NCBI RefSeq assembly: GCF_037203705.1
Contig: NZ_JBBCAT010000004.1
Location: 248,001-312,000, forward strand
Direction of reading: 5' to 3'
DNA: 64,000 nucleotides
From: Prosthecomicrobium sp. N25
Lineage (GTDB): Bacteria > Pseudomonadota > Alphaproteobacteria > Rhizobiales > Ancalomicrobiaceae
Shown here piece after piece: positions 1 through 8,118 of the stretch (the stretch's first letter is position 1; each line of letters opens with the position of its first letter). A program made the position numbers and the translations under genes. The notes beneath the pieces were generated by a model. That model did not search any database. It had not been told where the DNA came from and worked only from the letters and a program-made list of their open reading frames with translations.

Positions 1-629
1 CCGCCGGCGGCGTTGCGGAAGATCGCGGCCTTGCCCCACCAGTCGCGTCCGCCGGAGCGATGCTGCAGGCGGGCGAAGACCTCCCAGTTGCTGTCCGGGG
101 CCGCGAAGGTCACCTCGGGGGAGAGGTAGTGCAGCAGGTAGGCGCGCCGTCCGCTGCGCTCCTCCTCGTATTTCGGCACGTCCGTCGCGACGTTGAAACC
201 GGTCGAGACCGCCACGCTGGTGCGGACGTAGTTGTTCCAAGGGAACCAGATCCAGCGACCGTAAAGGGCGACCCAGGCCTCGCCCTCGGTCTGAGCCCCG
301 AACCGCTTGCCGACGCCGACCTCGCCCTCGAAGCGGACGAACTCGCCGACCGACAGCAGGCGCTTGGAGACGGCCAGGCCGACGAAGCCGGCGTCGCCCC
401 ACTTCCACTGTGACGGCGGAACGAAACCGTCCACGCCGAACATCTTGGACATGGCGCTGTCGATGCGGCGGCCGGCAAAGAGCGACACGGCACAGTCGCC
501 GGCGCAGTAGGCCGAGGAGTCGAGCCGCGGCCCGACGAGTTCCAGGTTCTGGGCCCGGACGGGCAGCGCCGACGCGAGGAGGACGAGGAAGGCGAGCAGG
601 AGGCGACTTGGTTCTCTTCCGAACTTCAT
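1..629 (-). CDS. PagL-like outer-membrane beta-barrel protein, 3' end cut by window
   Basis: The gene is read on the minus strand from an ATG at 629 and stays open to base 1, so only the extreme C-terminus is missing. A hydrophobic signal peptide (about residues 1-28, ending near VRAQ) is followed by a short cysteine-containing segment. The rest alternates aromatic and polar residues as in a small beta-barrel. Near the visible end it carries QHRSG, an H-x-S arrangement like the catalytic His/Ser of lipid A 3-O-deacylase (PagL). A paralog lies at 32270-32947 and shares blocks such as LLHYLSPEVTFA and QHRSG. The PagL link rests on short motifs and architecture. I could not place the third (Glu) catalytic residue, so activity is uncertain. 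Confidence 0.7.
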   Translation of the reverse strand, partial: MKFGREPSRLLLAFLVLLASALPVRAQNLELVGPRLDSSAYCAGDCAVSLFAGRRIDSAMSKMFGVDGFVPPSQWKWGDAGFVGLAVSKRLLSVGEFVRFEGEVGVGKRFGAQTEGEAWVALYGRWIWFPWNNYVRTSVAVSTGFNVATDVPKYEEERSGRRAYLLHYLSPEVTFAAPDSNWEVFARLQHRSGGRDWWGKAAIFRNAAG

Positions 630-697
630 GCGACCATTCCCGCCCCAGATTTCCGGGCCCCAGTGCGGGCCGGTGCCCCGACCCGAGAACGAGGCCC

Positions 698-1660
698 ATG
701 ACCGACCCGTTCGCTCCGCCGCCGCAGGATCCGATGTGCCGATCGGTGCATCGATCCGAGGCTGGAATGCGATTAGATAGGTATATTCGAATACATTGGC
801 CCCAACTAGCGTTCGGAGCAGTTTCGAATGCACTGAGGCGCGGGCGCATCACCGTGGACGGGCGGCGGGCGAAGCCGACCGACCGGCTCGGTGCCGACCA
901 GGTCGTGCGCCTCGGCGGGCTCGGGGGCGAATCTGCCCGCCTGCGGGCGGCCCCCAGTGCCGGAGGAGAGGCGGCGGCGGAGCCGTCGCCGACCGACCGG
1001 GCCTTCCTCGACTCGATTCTCGTCTATCGGGACGACGAGCTCCTGGTCTTCGACAAGCCGGCAGGGCTCGCCGTTCACGCGGGGACGCGGACCACGCGGC
1101 ACCTGGAAGGCCTCCTCGCCGCCTATGCGGACCCGGAGCACGGGCGGCCGAGACTGGTGCACCGGCTCGACAAGGACACCTCCGGACTGATCGTCGCCGC
1201 CCGGCGGCGCGAGATCGCGGCGCAACTCGGGCGTGCCTTCGCGGCGCGGGACGTGACGAAGGAGTACCGGGCGGTCGTCGCGGGCGTGCCGAGCCCGGGA
1301 ACCGGCACGATCGAGCTTCCCCTCGCCAAGGTGGAGACCGCGGCGGGCGGACGCGTCGTGGCGGGTCATCGTCCGGAGGCATCGCCGGCCCTCACCCGCT
1401 ATGCGGTCCTGTCGGCGAGCCCGGACGGGGCGCGGAGCCTCGTCGCGCTGCGGCCCGAGACCGGGCGGCAGCACCAGCTGCGCGTCCACATGGCGGCGAT
1501 CGGACATGCCATCCTGGGCGACCGCCTCTATGGCGGGGCCGCAGCGCAGCGCGCGGACCGGCTGCTCCTGCACGCCGCCCGCCTGACCTTCCGGCATCCG
1601 CGAGGCGGAACCCTCGATCTGTCCGCCCCAGTGCCTGCGGTCTTTGACGTCGCGGATTGA
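698..1660 (+). CDS. RluA/RluC-family 23S rRNA pseudouridine synthase
   Basis: It isomerises uridine to pseudouridine in ribosomal RNA. An S4 RNA-binding domain covers about residues 24-75 (MRLDRYIR onwards). The catalytic domain carries the RLVHRLDKDTSG motif with the catalytic aspartate near residue 158. The ARRREIAAQL and RPETGRQHQLRVH blocks are typical of the RluC/RluD group. Length (320 aa) fits. I chose the ATG at 698. ATGs at 734 and 767 are in frame, and 767 starts directly at the S4 domain. The frame is open upstream to 410, but that part is arginine-rich and antisense to the gene on the left. In related bacteria this gene often precedes the HAD and ATP12 genes that follow here. Which uridines it modifies cannot be told. 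Confidence 0.92.
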   Translation: MTDPFAPPPQDPMCRSVHRSEAGMRLDRYIRIHWPQLAFGAVSNALRRGRITVDGRRAKPTDRLGADQVVRLGGLGGESARLRAAPSAGGEAAAEPSPTDRAFLDSILVYRDDELLVFDKPAGLAVHAGTRTTRHLEGLLAAYADPEHGRPRLVHRLDKDTSGLIVAARRREIAAQLGRAFAARDVTKEYRAVVAGVPSPGTGTIELPLAKVETAAGGRVVAGHRPEASPALTRYAVLSASPDGARSLVALRPETGRQHQLRVHMAAIGHAILGDRLYGGAAAQRADRLLLHAARLTFRHPRGGTLDLSAPVPAVFDVAD

Positions 1661-1876
1661 CTGCCGGTTACAGACCTCGACCCCCCCAGCCAAAATGAAA
1701 CATTTCTCGTCACGCGGCTGTTGACGCGTAATTGCGATCATTCATTACTAGAATGTCAGATGAATTCCGCAGCTGATTCGCCGGGGATTGGCGTTTACTA
1801 TTTGTTAACGAATTTATTTCTGGGTCCGGCCGAATCAGATTCGGGGTTCTAGACTTTCTGTGCTTGGAGATTTGCG

Positions 1877-2635
1877 ATGACCCATACGACTCTCTTTCGT
1901 TTTGCGGCGGCCGGCCTTCTCGCGACGGCCGTCCTCGGTTCGGGCGAGGCCTCGGCCCAGTCCCAGCGGCGCGTTCCGGACGGCTGCCCCGTCACCCATG
2001 CCGATCTCAAGAGTGCGCTCGTCACGGCCGCCGGCCAGGACAGCACCGGCCTCAACAACGATTACTGGGGCGTGGTGGTGAACCGGTCCGGCATCGTCTG
2101 CGCCGTCGCCTATTCGGGGCCGACGGTCAGTTCGCAGTGGCTGCTCAGCCGGCAGATCGCCTCCGCCAAGGCCTTCACGGCGAACGGCCTCAGCCTCGAC
2201 AAGGCCGCCGTCTCGACGGCCGCGCTCTACCCCTGGGTCCAGTCCGGCGCCCCGGCCAACGGGGCCTTCCCGGGCTTCGCCCCCGGAAACCCTCTCTACG
2301 GCCTCAATGGCGGCAATGTGCAGGCGGCGGGCGTCTACGAAGGACCGTCTTCGCAGTTCGGCACGCCGAACGACCCGATGGTCGGCCTGCGGGTCGGCGG
2401 TACGATCACGTTCGGCGGCGGCCTCGGACTCTACAGCGGCAACACCGCCGTCGGGGGGCTCGGGCTCTCCGGCGACACGGCCTGCGCGGACCATTCCACG
2501 GCCTTCCGCGTCCGCGCCCTCCTCAACAAGGCGCCCGGCCCGAGCGTCGGAACGGCCTTCGACAAGATCGTGCTGACCACCGACGCGAGCGGGCATCCGC
2601 ACTGCCCGAACGACGCGGGCACAATGGGACAGTGA
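1877..2635 (+). CDS. Periplasmic heme-binding protein, GlcG/HbpS family
   Basis: The 252 aa protein has a clear signal peptide (hydrophobic residues 6-26, cleavage near ASAQ). The body looks like the GlcG/HbpS (heme-degrading-like) fold, with the LKSALVTAA helix, the DYWGVVVNRSG strand and the ITFGGGLGLY glycine-rich strand. Members bind heme or small ligands outside the cytoplasm, and a degradative role is unproven. It lies between the pseudouridine synthase and the HAD gene, which usually are neighbours, so it looks inserted. A 216-base AT-rich leader precedes it with a weak promoter candidate (TTGACG at 1721). A strong hairpin follows at 2643, so it is probably transcribed alone. Confidence 0.8.
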   Translation: MTHTTLFRFAAAGLLATAVLGSGEASAQSQRRVPDGCPVTHADLKSALVTAAGQDSTGLNNDYWGVVVNRSGIVCAVAYSGPTVSSQWLLSRQIASAKAFTANGLSLDKAAVSTAALYPWVQSGAPANGAFPGFAPGNPLYGLNGGNVQAAGVYEGPSSQFGTPNDPMVGLRVGGTITFGGGLGLYSGNTAVGGLGLSGDTACADHSTAFRVRALLNKAPGPSVGTAFDKIVLTTDASGHPHCPNDAGTMGQ

Positions 2636-2642
2636 GCAACCC

Positions 2643-2671
2643 TCCGGCGCCGGAGAAGATCCGGCGCCGGA
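2643..2671 (+). terminator. Hairpin after the GlcG-like gene
   Basis: A perfect 11-bp stem (TCCGGCGCCGG paired with CCGGCGCCGGA) encloses a 7-base loop, eight bases past the stop codon. There is no T-run, so it may act as a pause or mRNA-stabilising element rather than a classical intrinsic terminator. Confidence 0.5.
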
Positions 2672-2735
2672 CGCGGATGCGGCTTGGCCTGGAGGGATCG
2701 GAATAGTACACCTCCCGCAGCGACGGGGGGCACCG

Positions 2736-3404
2736 ATGGATCTCATCCTTTTCGACGTCGACGGCACGCTCGTCGACAGCCAGCACATGATCGTCGGCTC
2801 GATGGACCGGGCCTTCCTGGCGCTCGGACGCGAGCCGCCGAGCCGGGAGGCGACCCTCGGGGTGGTCGGGCTCTCGCTCCAGATCGCGATCGGCCGGCTC
2901 GCCCCGGATACGGACGACGCCGGTATCGCCGACCTGGCCGAGGCCTACAGCCGGGCCTTCCAGGAGCTGCGCGCCGGACCGCACCGGCAGGAGCCGCTCT
3001 TCCCCGGAGCCCTCGCCGCCATCGAGCGGCTCGGCGCCCGGGACGGGGTCGTGCTCGGCATCGCCACCGGCAAGTCGCGACGCGGCGTCGCCTCGCTGCT
3101 CGACCTCCACGCCCTCCACGGCCGGTTCGCGACGATCCAGACGGCGGACGACCATCCGTCGAAGCCGCATCCCTCCATGATCCTGACCGCGCTCGACGAG
3201 ACCGGGATCGACCCGGATCGCGCCATCATCGTGGGCGACAGTTCCTACGACATGGAGATGGCCCGCGCCGCCGGCATCCGCCCGATCGGGGTGGCGTGGG
3301 GCTACATGGATCCCGAAACCCTCAGGCGCGCCGGCGCGGAGGCCATCCTCGAGAGCTACGAGGACCTCGACGGCGTGGCGGGCCGCCTGCTCGACTGGTC
3401 TTGA
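2736..3404 (+). CDS. HAD-superfamily hydrolase, phosphoglycolate-phosphatase-like
   Basis: This is a cytoplasmic phosphatase of subfamily IA. Motif I is FDVDGTLVDS with nucleophile Asp7 and general acid Asp9. Motif II is the Ser/Thr region around GIATGKS, a Lys/Pro block KPHPSM follows, and motif III is IIVGDSSYDMEMA with the metal-binding aspartates. The helical cap lies between motifs I and II, as in Gph. Length 222 aa is normal. The substrate cannot be read from sequence; phosphoglycolate and other small phosphoesters are typical. It ends six bases before the ATP12 gene, so the two are almost certainly cotranscribed. Confidence 0.92.
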   Translation: MDLILFDVDGTLVDSQHMIVGSMDRAFLALGREPPSREATLGVVGLSLQIAIGRLAPDTDDAGIADLAEAYSRAFQELRAGPHRQEPLFPGALAAIERLGARDGVVLGIATGKSRRGVASLLDLHALHGRFATIQTADDHPSKPHPSMILTALDETGIDPDRAIIVGDSSYDMEMARAAGIRPIGVAWGYMDPETLRRAGAEAILESYEDLDGVAGRLLDWS

Positions 3405-3410
3405 CGAAAC

Positions 3411-4223
3411 ATGCGTGACTTTCTCTCCTACGATCCCAAGGACTACGATCCCTCCCGGTTCGAGGCGTCGGCCTTCGACCCGGATCCTGTCCAGCGTGCG
3501 CGCAACGCGTTCCGGACCGAGCTGCCCAAGCGCTTCTACAAGGACGCGACGGCCGAGCCCGCCGAGGAGGGGCACCGCATCCTGCTCGACGGCCGTCCGG
3601 TCCGGACGCCGGCCCGCAAGGTCCTGGCGGTGCCGCGCCCCGACCTCGCCGCGCTGATTGCCGCGGAGTGGGGGGCGCAGGGGGAGCGGATCGACCCGGC
3701 GACGATGCCGCATACCCGGCTCGCCAACGCGGTGGTGGACGGCGTCGTGGAGCGGCGGGAGGAGGTCGCCGCCGATGCGCTGAAATATGCCGGGACCGAC
3801 CTCGTCTCCTACCGGGCGAGCACGCCGGAGCGGCTGGTCGACCGGCAGACGGAGCTCTGGGACCCTGTGCTCGACTGGGTGGAGGAGGCCTATGGCGCGC
3901 GCTTTCTCGTCGCGGAGGGGATCATCCATGTGGCGCAGGACCCGGAGGCGCTCGCCGCGGTCGGCCGGGCGGTTCAGGGGCTCGACCCCTGGCGGCTGGC
4001 GGGGCTGCACTCCATGACCACAATCACCGGCTCGCTCCTGATCGCGCTCGCGCATCTCCAGGGCCGTCTCGGGCGCGAAGAGGCCTGGACGGCGGCGCAG
4101 ATCGACGAGGATTGGAACATGGCGCTCTGGGGTCGCGACCCGGAGGCGGTCGCCCGCCTGGAGGCGCGCCGGCGCGATTTCGAGGCCGCCTCGGCCTTCG
4201 CGCGGGAGACCGGTCCGGGATGA
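3411..4223 (+). CDS. ATP12-family F1-ATPase assembly chaperone
   Basis: ATP12 proteins bind the F1 alpha subunit before F1 assembly and occur in mitochondria and alphaproteobacteria, which supports the taxonomic reading. Recognisable blocks are LPKRFYKDA, the ILLDGRPVRTPA strand, EWGAQGERIDPATMPHTRLAN, and the C-terminal LHSMTTITGSLLIALA and WTAAQIDEDWNMALWG stretches. Length 270 aa is usual. It begins six bases after the HAD gene. Its stop codon overlaps the next start as ATGA at 4220-4223, so the first sulfotransferase-like gene is translationally coupled to it, an unusual pairing. Confidence 0.93.
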   Translation: MRDFLSYDPKDYDPSRFEASAFDPDPVQRARNAFRTELPKRFYKDATAEPAEEGHRILLDGRPVRTPARKVLAVPRPDLAALIAAEWGAQGERIDPATMPHTRLANAVVDGVVERREEVAADALKYAGTDLVSYRASTPERLVDRQTELWDPVLDWVEEAYGARFLVAEGIIHVAQDPEALAAVGRAVQGLDPWRLAGLHSMTTITGSLLIALAHLQGRLGREEAWTAAQIDEDWNMALWGRDPEAVARLEARRRDFEAASAFARETGPG

Positions 4224-4921
4224 TCGTGTCGCACCGGCACGGCTTCCTCTTCATCAAGACCCGCAAGACGGGGGGGACCAGCGTCGAGCTGGCGCTCTCG
4301 GAGATCTGCGGGCCGGAGGACGTGGTCACGCCGGTGTCGCGGCCCGACGAGCGGCTGAGGCGCGGCCGCGGGCCGCAGAACTACCTGAGGCCCTGGCGGG
4401 AGCGGCCGTGGGACTGGCCGCTCCGCCTGCTCCGCGCCCGCAACCGGCCCGATCCGGCCCTGATGCGGTTCTGGCCGCACATGAGCGCGACGCAGGTCCG
4501 GGAGGCCCTCGGGGCGGAGATCTTCGACCGTTACCTCAAGGTGACGATCGAGCGGAACCCCTGGGACCGCGAGCTGTCGGGCTACCATTGGGCGATGCGC
4601 AACGCGGGGCCCGGGCGGCCGTCCTTCGAGGAGCACGTGCTCGACCCGTCCGGCCGGCACGCGTTCCACAACTTCGAGAAATACTCGATCGCGGGCCGGA
4701 TCGTCGCCGACGTGGTGCTGCGCCACGACCGCCTGGAGGACGATTTCGTGGCCCTGATGGCGCGCCTCGGCATCGACCCGCCGCCGGCGCTGCCGGCCGC
4801 CAAGTCCGGCATCCGGAGCGCCGATTCGCGCGACTACCGGCGGCACCACACGCCGGCGACACGGGCGGCGGTCGCGGAGCGCTACCGGCGCGAAATCGAG
4901 GCGTTCGGCTTCGAGTTTTGA
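4220..4921 (+). CDS. Sulfotransferase-family protein, tandem copy 1
   Basis: Predicted PAPS-dependent sulfotransferase of the sulfotransfer_2-like group, 233 aa. The 5'-phosphosulfate-binding loop is FIKTRKTGGTSVELAL near residues 11-26. The 3'-phosphate-binding region is IERNPWDRELSGYH near residue 114. The block KYSIAGRIVADVVLRHDRLEDDF is shared with the next two genes. No signal peptide or membrane segment is evident. The start ATG overlaps the ATP12 stop by four bases. Acceptor is unknown; family members sulfate glycans or other hydroxyl groups, and an exopolysaccharide cluster lies 38 kb away. It is the most diverged of the three copies in its middle section. Confidence 0.78.
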   Translation: MIVSHRHGFLFIKTRKTGGTSVELALSEICGPEDVVTPVSRPDERLRRGRGPQNYLRPWRERPWDWPLRLLRARNRPDPALMRFWPHMSATQVREALGAEIFDRYLKVTIERNPWDRELSGYHWAMRNAGPGRPSFEEHVLDPSGRHAFHNFEKYSIAGRIVADVVLRHDRLEDDFVALMARLGIDPPPALPAAKSGIRSADSRDYRRHHTPATRAAVAERYRREIEAFGFEF

Positions 4922-4976
4922 CGTTGCGGCCGCCTTGCGCTAGAGCGGCGCCGGGCGGTCCCCCGGCGGAGCGGGC

Positions 4977-5675
4977 ATGATCATCAGCCACCGTCATCGC
5001 TTCATCTACCTGAAGTGCCGCAAGGTCGGCTCGACCAGCGTCGAGGTGGCGCTTGCCGACCTGTGCGGCCCGGAGGACGTGGTGACCCCGCTCGACGGGG
5101 CGAAGACGCGCGCGGACGGCCGGCGCCATGTGAACTGGCAGAACCATGACGTTCCCCGGGACCGCTGGCCGCTGCTCGCGCGGGCGCTGGTGGCCGCCGG
5201 GGTGTCGAAGCGGGCGGCGGGGGTCGAGTATTTCAACCACATCCGCGCGGCGCGCCTGCGCCGGCTGCTCGGGGCGGAGGTCTTCGACGGCTACCTGAAG
5301 GTGGCGATCGAGCGCAACCCGTGGGACCGGGAGGTCTCGAACTTCTATTTCCATCACCCGAAGCCGGAAGGGCGCCCGTCCTTCGAGGAATTCCTCCGCC
5401 GGCACACCAGGCGGAAGCCGATCGACAACTTCGACATCTATTCGATCGACGGCCGGGTCGTCGCCGACATCGTTCTCCGGCACGAGCGGCTCGACGAGGA
5501 CTTCGCGGCCCTGATGGCCCGCCTCGGGATCGACCCGACGCCCGCGCTGCCGCGGGCCCGCTCGCACCAGAGGCCGGACAAGGGACGCTACCGCGATCTC
5601 TACACGACCGAGACGAGGGACCTCGTCGCTCGCCTCTACGCCAGGGAGATCCGTACCTTCGGGTACGAGTTCTGA
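4977..5675 (+). CDS. Sulfotransferase-family protein, tandem copy 2
   Basis: A 232 aa paralog of its two neighbours. Its phosphosulfate loop reads YLKCRKVGSTSVEVAL near residues 11-26. The 3'-phosphate-binding block is IERNPWDREVSNFYF. FDIYSIDGRVVADIVLRHERL and the C-terminal REIRTFGYEF match the other copies position for position. It starts 55 bases after copy 1 and ends 10 bases before copy 3, so the three form one transcription unit. Function is inferred from motifs only. Cytoplasmic location is expected because no signal or transmembrane segment is present. Confidence 0.78.
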   Translation: MIISHRHRFIYLKCRKVGSTSVEVALADLCGPEDVVTPLDGAKTRADGRRHVNWQNHDVPRDRWPLLARALVAAGVSKRAAGVEYFNHIRAARLRRLLGAEVFDGYLKVAIERNPWDREVSNFYFHHPKPEGRPSFEEFLRRHTRRKPIDNFDIYSIDGRVVADIVLRHERLDEDFAALMARLGIDPTPALPRARSHQRPDKGRYRDLYTTETRDLVARLYAREIRTFGYEF

Positions 5676-5685
5676 GATCGCGCCC

Positions 5686-6378
5686 ATGATCCTGTCGCAC
5701 CGGCACCGATTCATCTTCATCAAGACGGCCAAAACGGCCGGAACCAGCATCGAATTCGCCCTCGCGACCCTGTGCGGCCCGGAGGACGTGGTCACGCCGG
5801 TGTCGGAGCGGGAGGAACGGGAGCGGGGGGAGCACGGGGCGCGCAACTGGGTGGTGCCGCTCCGCGCGCGGCCGCTCAGGTGGTGGTGGGCCAAGGCCAC
5901 GGGACTGAACACGAAGTGGTACGGCGAGGTCTACTACAACCACATGGGCGCCGCGCGCGTGCGGGCGCTCGTCGGCGAGGCGGTCTGGTCGAGCTACCGG
6001 AAGGTCGCGGTCGAGCGCAACCCGTGGGACCGCGAGGTGTCCAACTACTTCTACCGGGCCCGACTTCAGAAGAACCCGCCGAGCTTTCGGGACTTCGTCC
6101 TCGACGACCGGCTTCATCATCCGCTGAAAAACTTCCACGCCTATTCGATCGACGGCCGGGTGGCGGTCGACCGGGTGCTGCGGTTCGAGAGGTTGGAGGA
6201 GGACCTGGGGACGTTCCTCGCCGAGGTCGGGATCGACCGCCTGCCGCCGCTGCCGCGCCAGAAGGGCAACCTGCGGCCGAAGGGCATTCCCTACCGGGAC
6301 TACTACGACGACGAGACGCGGGAGAAGGTCGCCCGGCTCTACGCGCCGGAGATCGCGCTGATGGGCTACCGGTTCTGA
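5686..6378 (+). CDS. Sulfotransferase-family protein, tandem copy 3
   Basis: A 230 aa protein with phosphosulfate loop FIKTAKTAGTSIEFAL (residues 11-26) and 3'-phosphate block VERNPWDREVSNYFY (from about residue 109). It ends with the family's PEIALMGYRF tail. The divergence from copies 1 and 2 lies mostly in residues 40-85, between the two nucleotide-binding motifs, where acceptor recognition would be expected. Ten bases separate it from copy 2. A 107-base gap then precedes the carboxylase gene. Catalytic residues look intact, so all three copies could be active with different acceptors. Confidence 0.78.
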   Translation: MILSHRHRFIFIKTAKTAGTSIEFALATLCGPEDVVTPVSEREERERGEHGARNWVVPLRARPLRWWWAKATGLNTKWYGEVYYNHMGAARVRALVGEAVWSSYRKVAVERNPWDREVSNYFYRARLQKNPPSFRDFVLDDRLHHPLKNFHAYSIDGRVAVDRVLRFERLEEDLGTFLAEVGIDRLPPLPRQKGNLRPKGIPYRDYYDDETREKVARLYAPEIALMGYRF

Positions 6379-6485
6379 CGTCGGGCGAGGGACGTTCGGC
6401 CGCGCCGCTCAGCCTTTCGGCGTACTTTGCGGCCCCGGGGGGGGCATGCTAAGCAGCCCCGACACGGCAACCGGGGGCTCGCGCC

Positions 6486-8018
6486 ATGAAGGAAATCCTC
6501 GCTGAACTGGAGCGTCGGCGGTCGGAAGCCTGGGCCGGCGGCGGCCCGAAGCGGATCGAGGCGCAGCACAAGCGCGGCAAGCTGACGGCGCGCGAGCGGA
6601 TCGAGTGCCTGCTCGACGAACGCTCCTTCGAGGAGATCGACATCTACGTCGAGCACCGCTGCACCGATTTCGGCATGGCCGATTCGAAGACGCCGGGCGA
6701 CGGCGTGGTGATCGGCTCGGGCACGATCAACGGCCGGGTCGTCTACGTCTTCGCCAAGGACTTCACGGTGTTCGGCGGGTCCCTGTCGGAGACCCACGCC
6801 GGCAAGATGACCAAGCTGCAGGACATGGCGCTCCGCAACCGGGCGCCCATCATCGGCCTCTTCGACGCCGGCGGCGCGCGCATCCAGGAGGGCGTGGCGG
6901 CGCTCGGCGGCTACGGCGAGGTGTTCCTCCGCAACGTCCTCGCCTCGGGCGTGATCCCGCAGATCTCCCTCATCATGGGCCCCTGCGCGGGCGGCGACGT
7001 GTACTCGCCGGCAATGACGGACTTCATCTTCATGGTGCGCGACACGAGCTACATGTTCGTGACCGGCCCGGACGTGGTGAAGACGGTCACCAACGAGATC
7101 GTCACGTCGGAGGAACTCGGCGGGGCCTCCGTGCACACGACCAAGTCGTCGGTCGCCGACGGGTCCTTCGAGAACGACGTGGAGGCGCTGCTGCAGGTGC
7201 GCCGGCTGGTCGACTTCCTGCCCGCCAACAACCAGGCGTCGCTGCCGGAGATCGCCACCCACGACCTGGCGGACCGGGTCGACCGCTCGCTCGACACGCT
7301 GGTTCCCGACAATCCGAACAAGCCCTACGACATGAAGGAGCTGATCCTGAAGGTCGTTGACGAGGGCGACTTCTTCGAGATCCAGGGAAACCACGCCAGG
7401 AACATTCTCTGCGGTTTCGGCCGCATGGAGGGACGGACCATCGGGGTGGTCGCCAACCAGCCGATGGTGCTCGCGGGCGTCCTCGACATCGACGCTTCCA
7501 AGAAGGCGGCGCGCTTCGTCCGCTTCTGCGACTGCTTCAACATCCCGATCGTCACCTTCGTGGACGTGCCGGGCTTCCTGCCGGGCACCGCGCAGGAATA
7601 CGGCGGGCTCATCAAGCACGGCGCCAAGCTGCTCTTCGCCTTCGCGGAGGCGACCGTGCCGAAGGTGACGGTCATCACCCGCAAGGCCTATGGCGGGGCC
7701 TACGACGTGATGAGCTCCAAGCACATCCGCGGCGACGTGAACTACGCCTGGCCGACGGCCGAGATCGCCGTGATGGGCGCCAAGGGGGCGGTCGAGATCC
7801 TCTACCGCTCCGAACTTGGCGATCCCGAGAAGATCGCCAGGCGCACCAAGGAATACCAGGACCGCTTCGCCAACCCCTTCGTGGCGGCCGAGCGGGGCTA
7901 CATCGACGACGTGATCATGCCGCATTCGACCCGCTCGCGCATCGCCCGCGCGCTCCGGCTCCTGCGCAACAAGCAGGTCGAGAACCCCTGGAAGAAGCAC
8001 GACAACATCCCGCTGTGA
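6486..8018 (+). CDS. pccB: Acyl-CoA carboxylase carboxyltransferase (beta) subunit, propionyl-CoA carboxylase type
   Basis: This subunit transfers CO2 from carboxybiotin to an acyl-CoA, probably propionyl-CoA, giving methylmalonyl-CoA. The 510 aa length and order of motifs are those of PccB. They include an N-terminal crotonase-like domain with [19 protein letters not shown] and [13 protein letters not shown], and a C-terminal domain with [17 protein letters not shown] and [15 protein letters not shown]. The start at 6486 follows a GGGGGC-rich leader. The biotin-carrying alpha subunit is not in this window. In related genomes the gene often follows the ATP12 gene; here three sulfotransferase-like genes intervene. 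Confidence 0.95.
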   Translation: MKEILAELERRRSEAWAGGGPKRIEAQHKRGKLTARERIECLLDERSFEEIDIYVEHRCTDFGMADSKTPGDGVVIGSGTINGRVVYVFAKDFTVFGGSLSETHAGKMTKLQDMALRNRAPIIGLFDAGGARIQEGVAALGGYGEVFLRNVLASGVIPQISLIMGPCAGGDVYSPAMTDFIFMVRDTSYMFVTGPDVVKTVTNEIVTSEELGGASVHTTKSSVADGSFENDVEALLQVRRLVDFLPANNQASLPEIATHDLADRVDRSLDTLVPDNPNKPYDMKELILKVVDEGDFFEIQGNHARNILCGFGRMEGRTIGVVANQPMVLAGVLDIDASKKAARFVRFCDCFNIPIVTFVDVPGFLPGTAQEYGGLIKHGAKLLFAFAEATVPKVTVITRKAYGGAYDVMSSKHIRGDVNYAWPTAEIAVMGAKGAVEILYRSELGDPEKIARRTKEYQDRFANPFVAAERGYIDDVIMPHSTRSRIARALRLLRNKQVENPWKKHDNIPL

Positions 8019-8118
8019 CGGCGCCGCGGCGCGGCGCAAGACGAGGCCTGGGCTTAACTCCCGGGCAAGCGGGGCCTGCTAGGCTTGCCGGATCTTCCTC
8101 CCGAGAGGACCCGGACCG

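Larger units (their letters stand above)
4220..6378 (+). repeat. Tandem triplication of a sulfotransferase-like gene
   Basis: Three consecutive same-strand genes share colinear motifs at the start (SHRHxF, CGPEDVVTP), middle (RNPWDRE) and end (REI..FG/MGY.F). At DNA level short runs such as the bases encoding GPEDVVTP remain nearly identical between copies 1 and 3. The pattern indicates old tandem duplication followed by divergence, not a recent exact repeat. Confidence 0.8.

Noticed and set aside
1721-1749. TTGACG-N17-ATTACT as a sigma70 promoter for the GlcG-like gene
   Set aside because: The -10 match is poor and it lies about 130 bases upstream, so it is mentioned only as a weak candidate.
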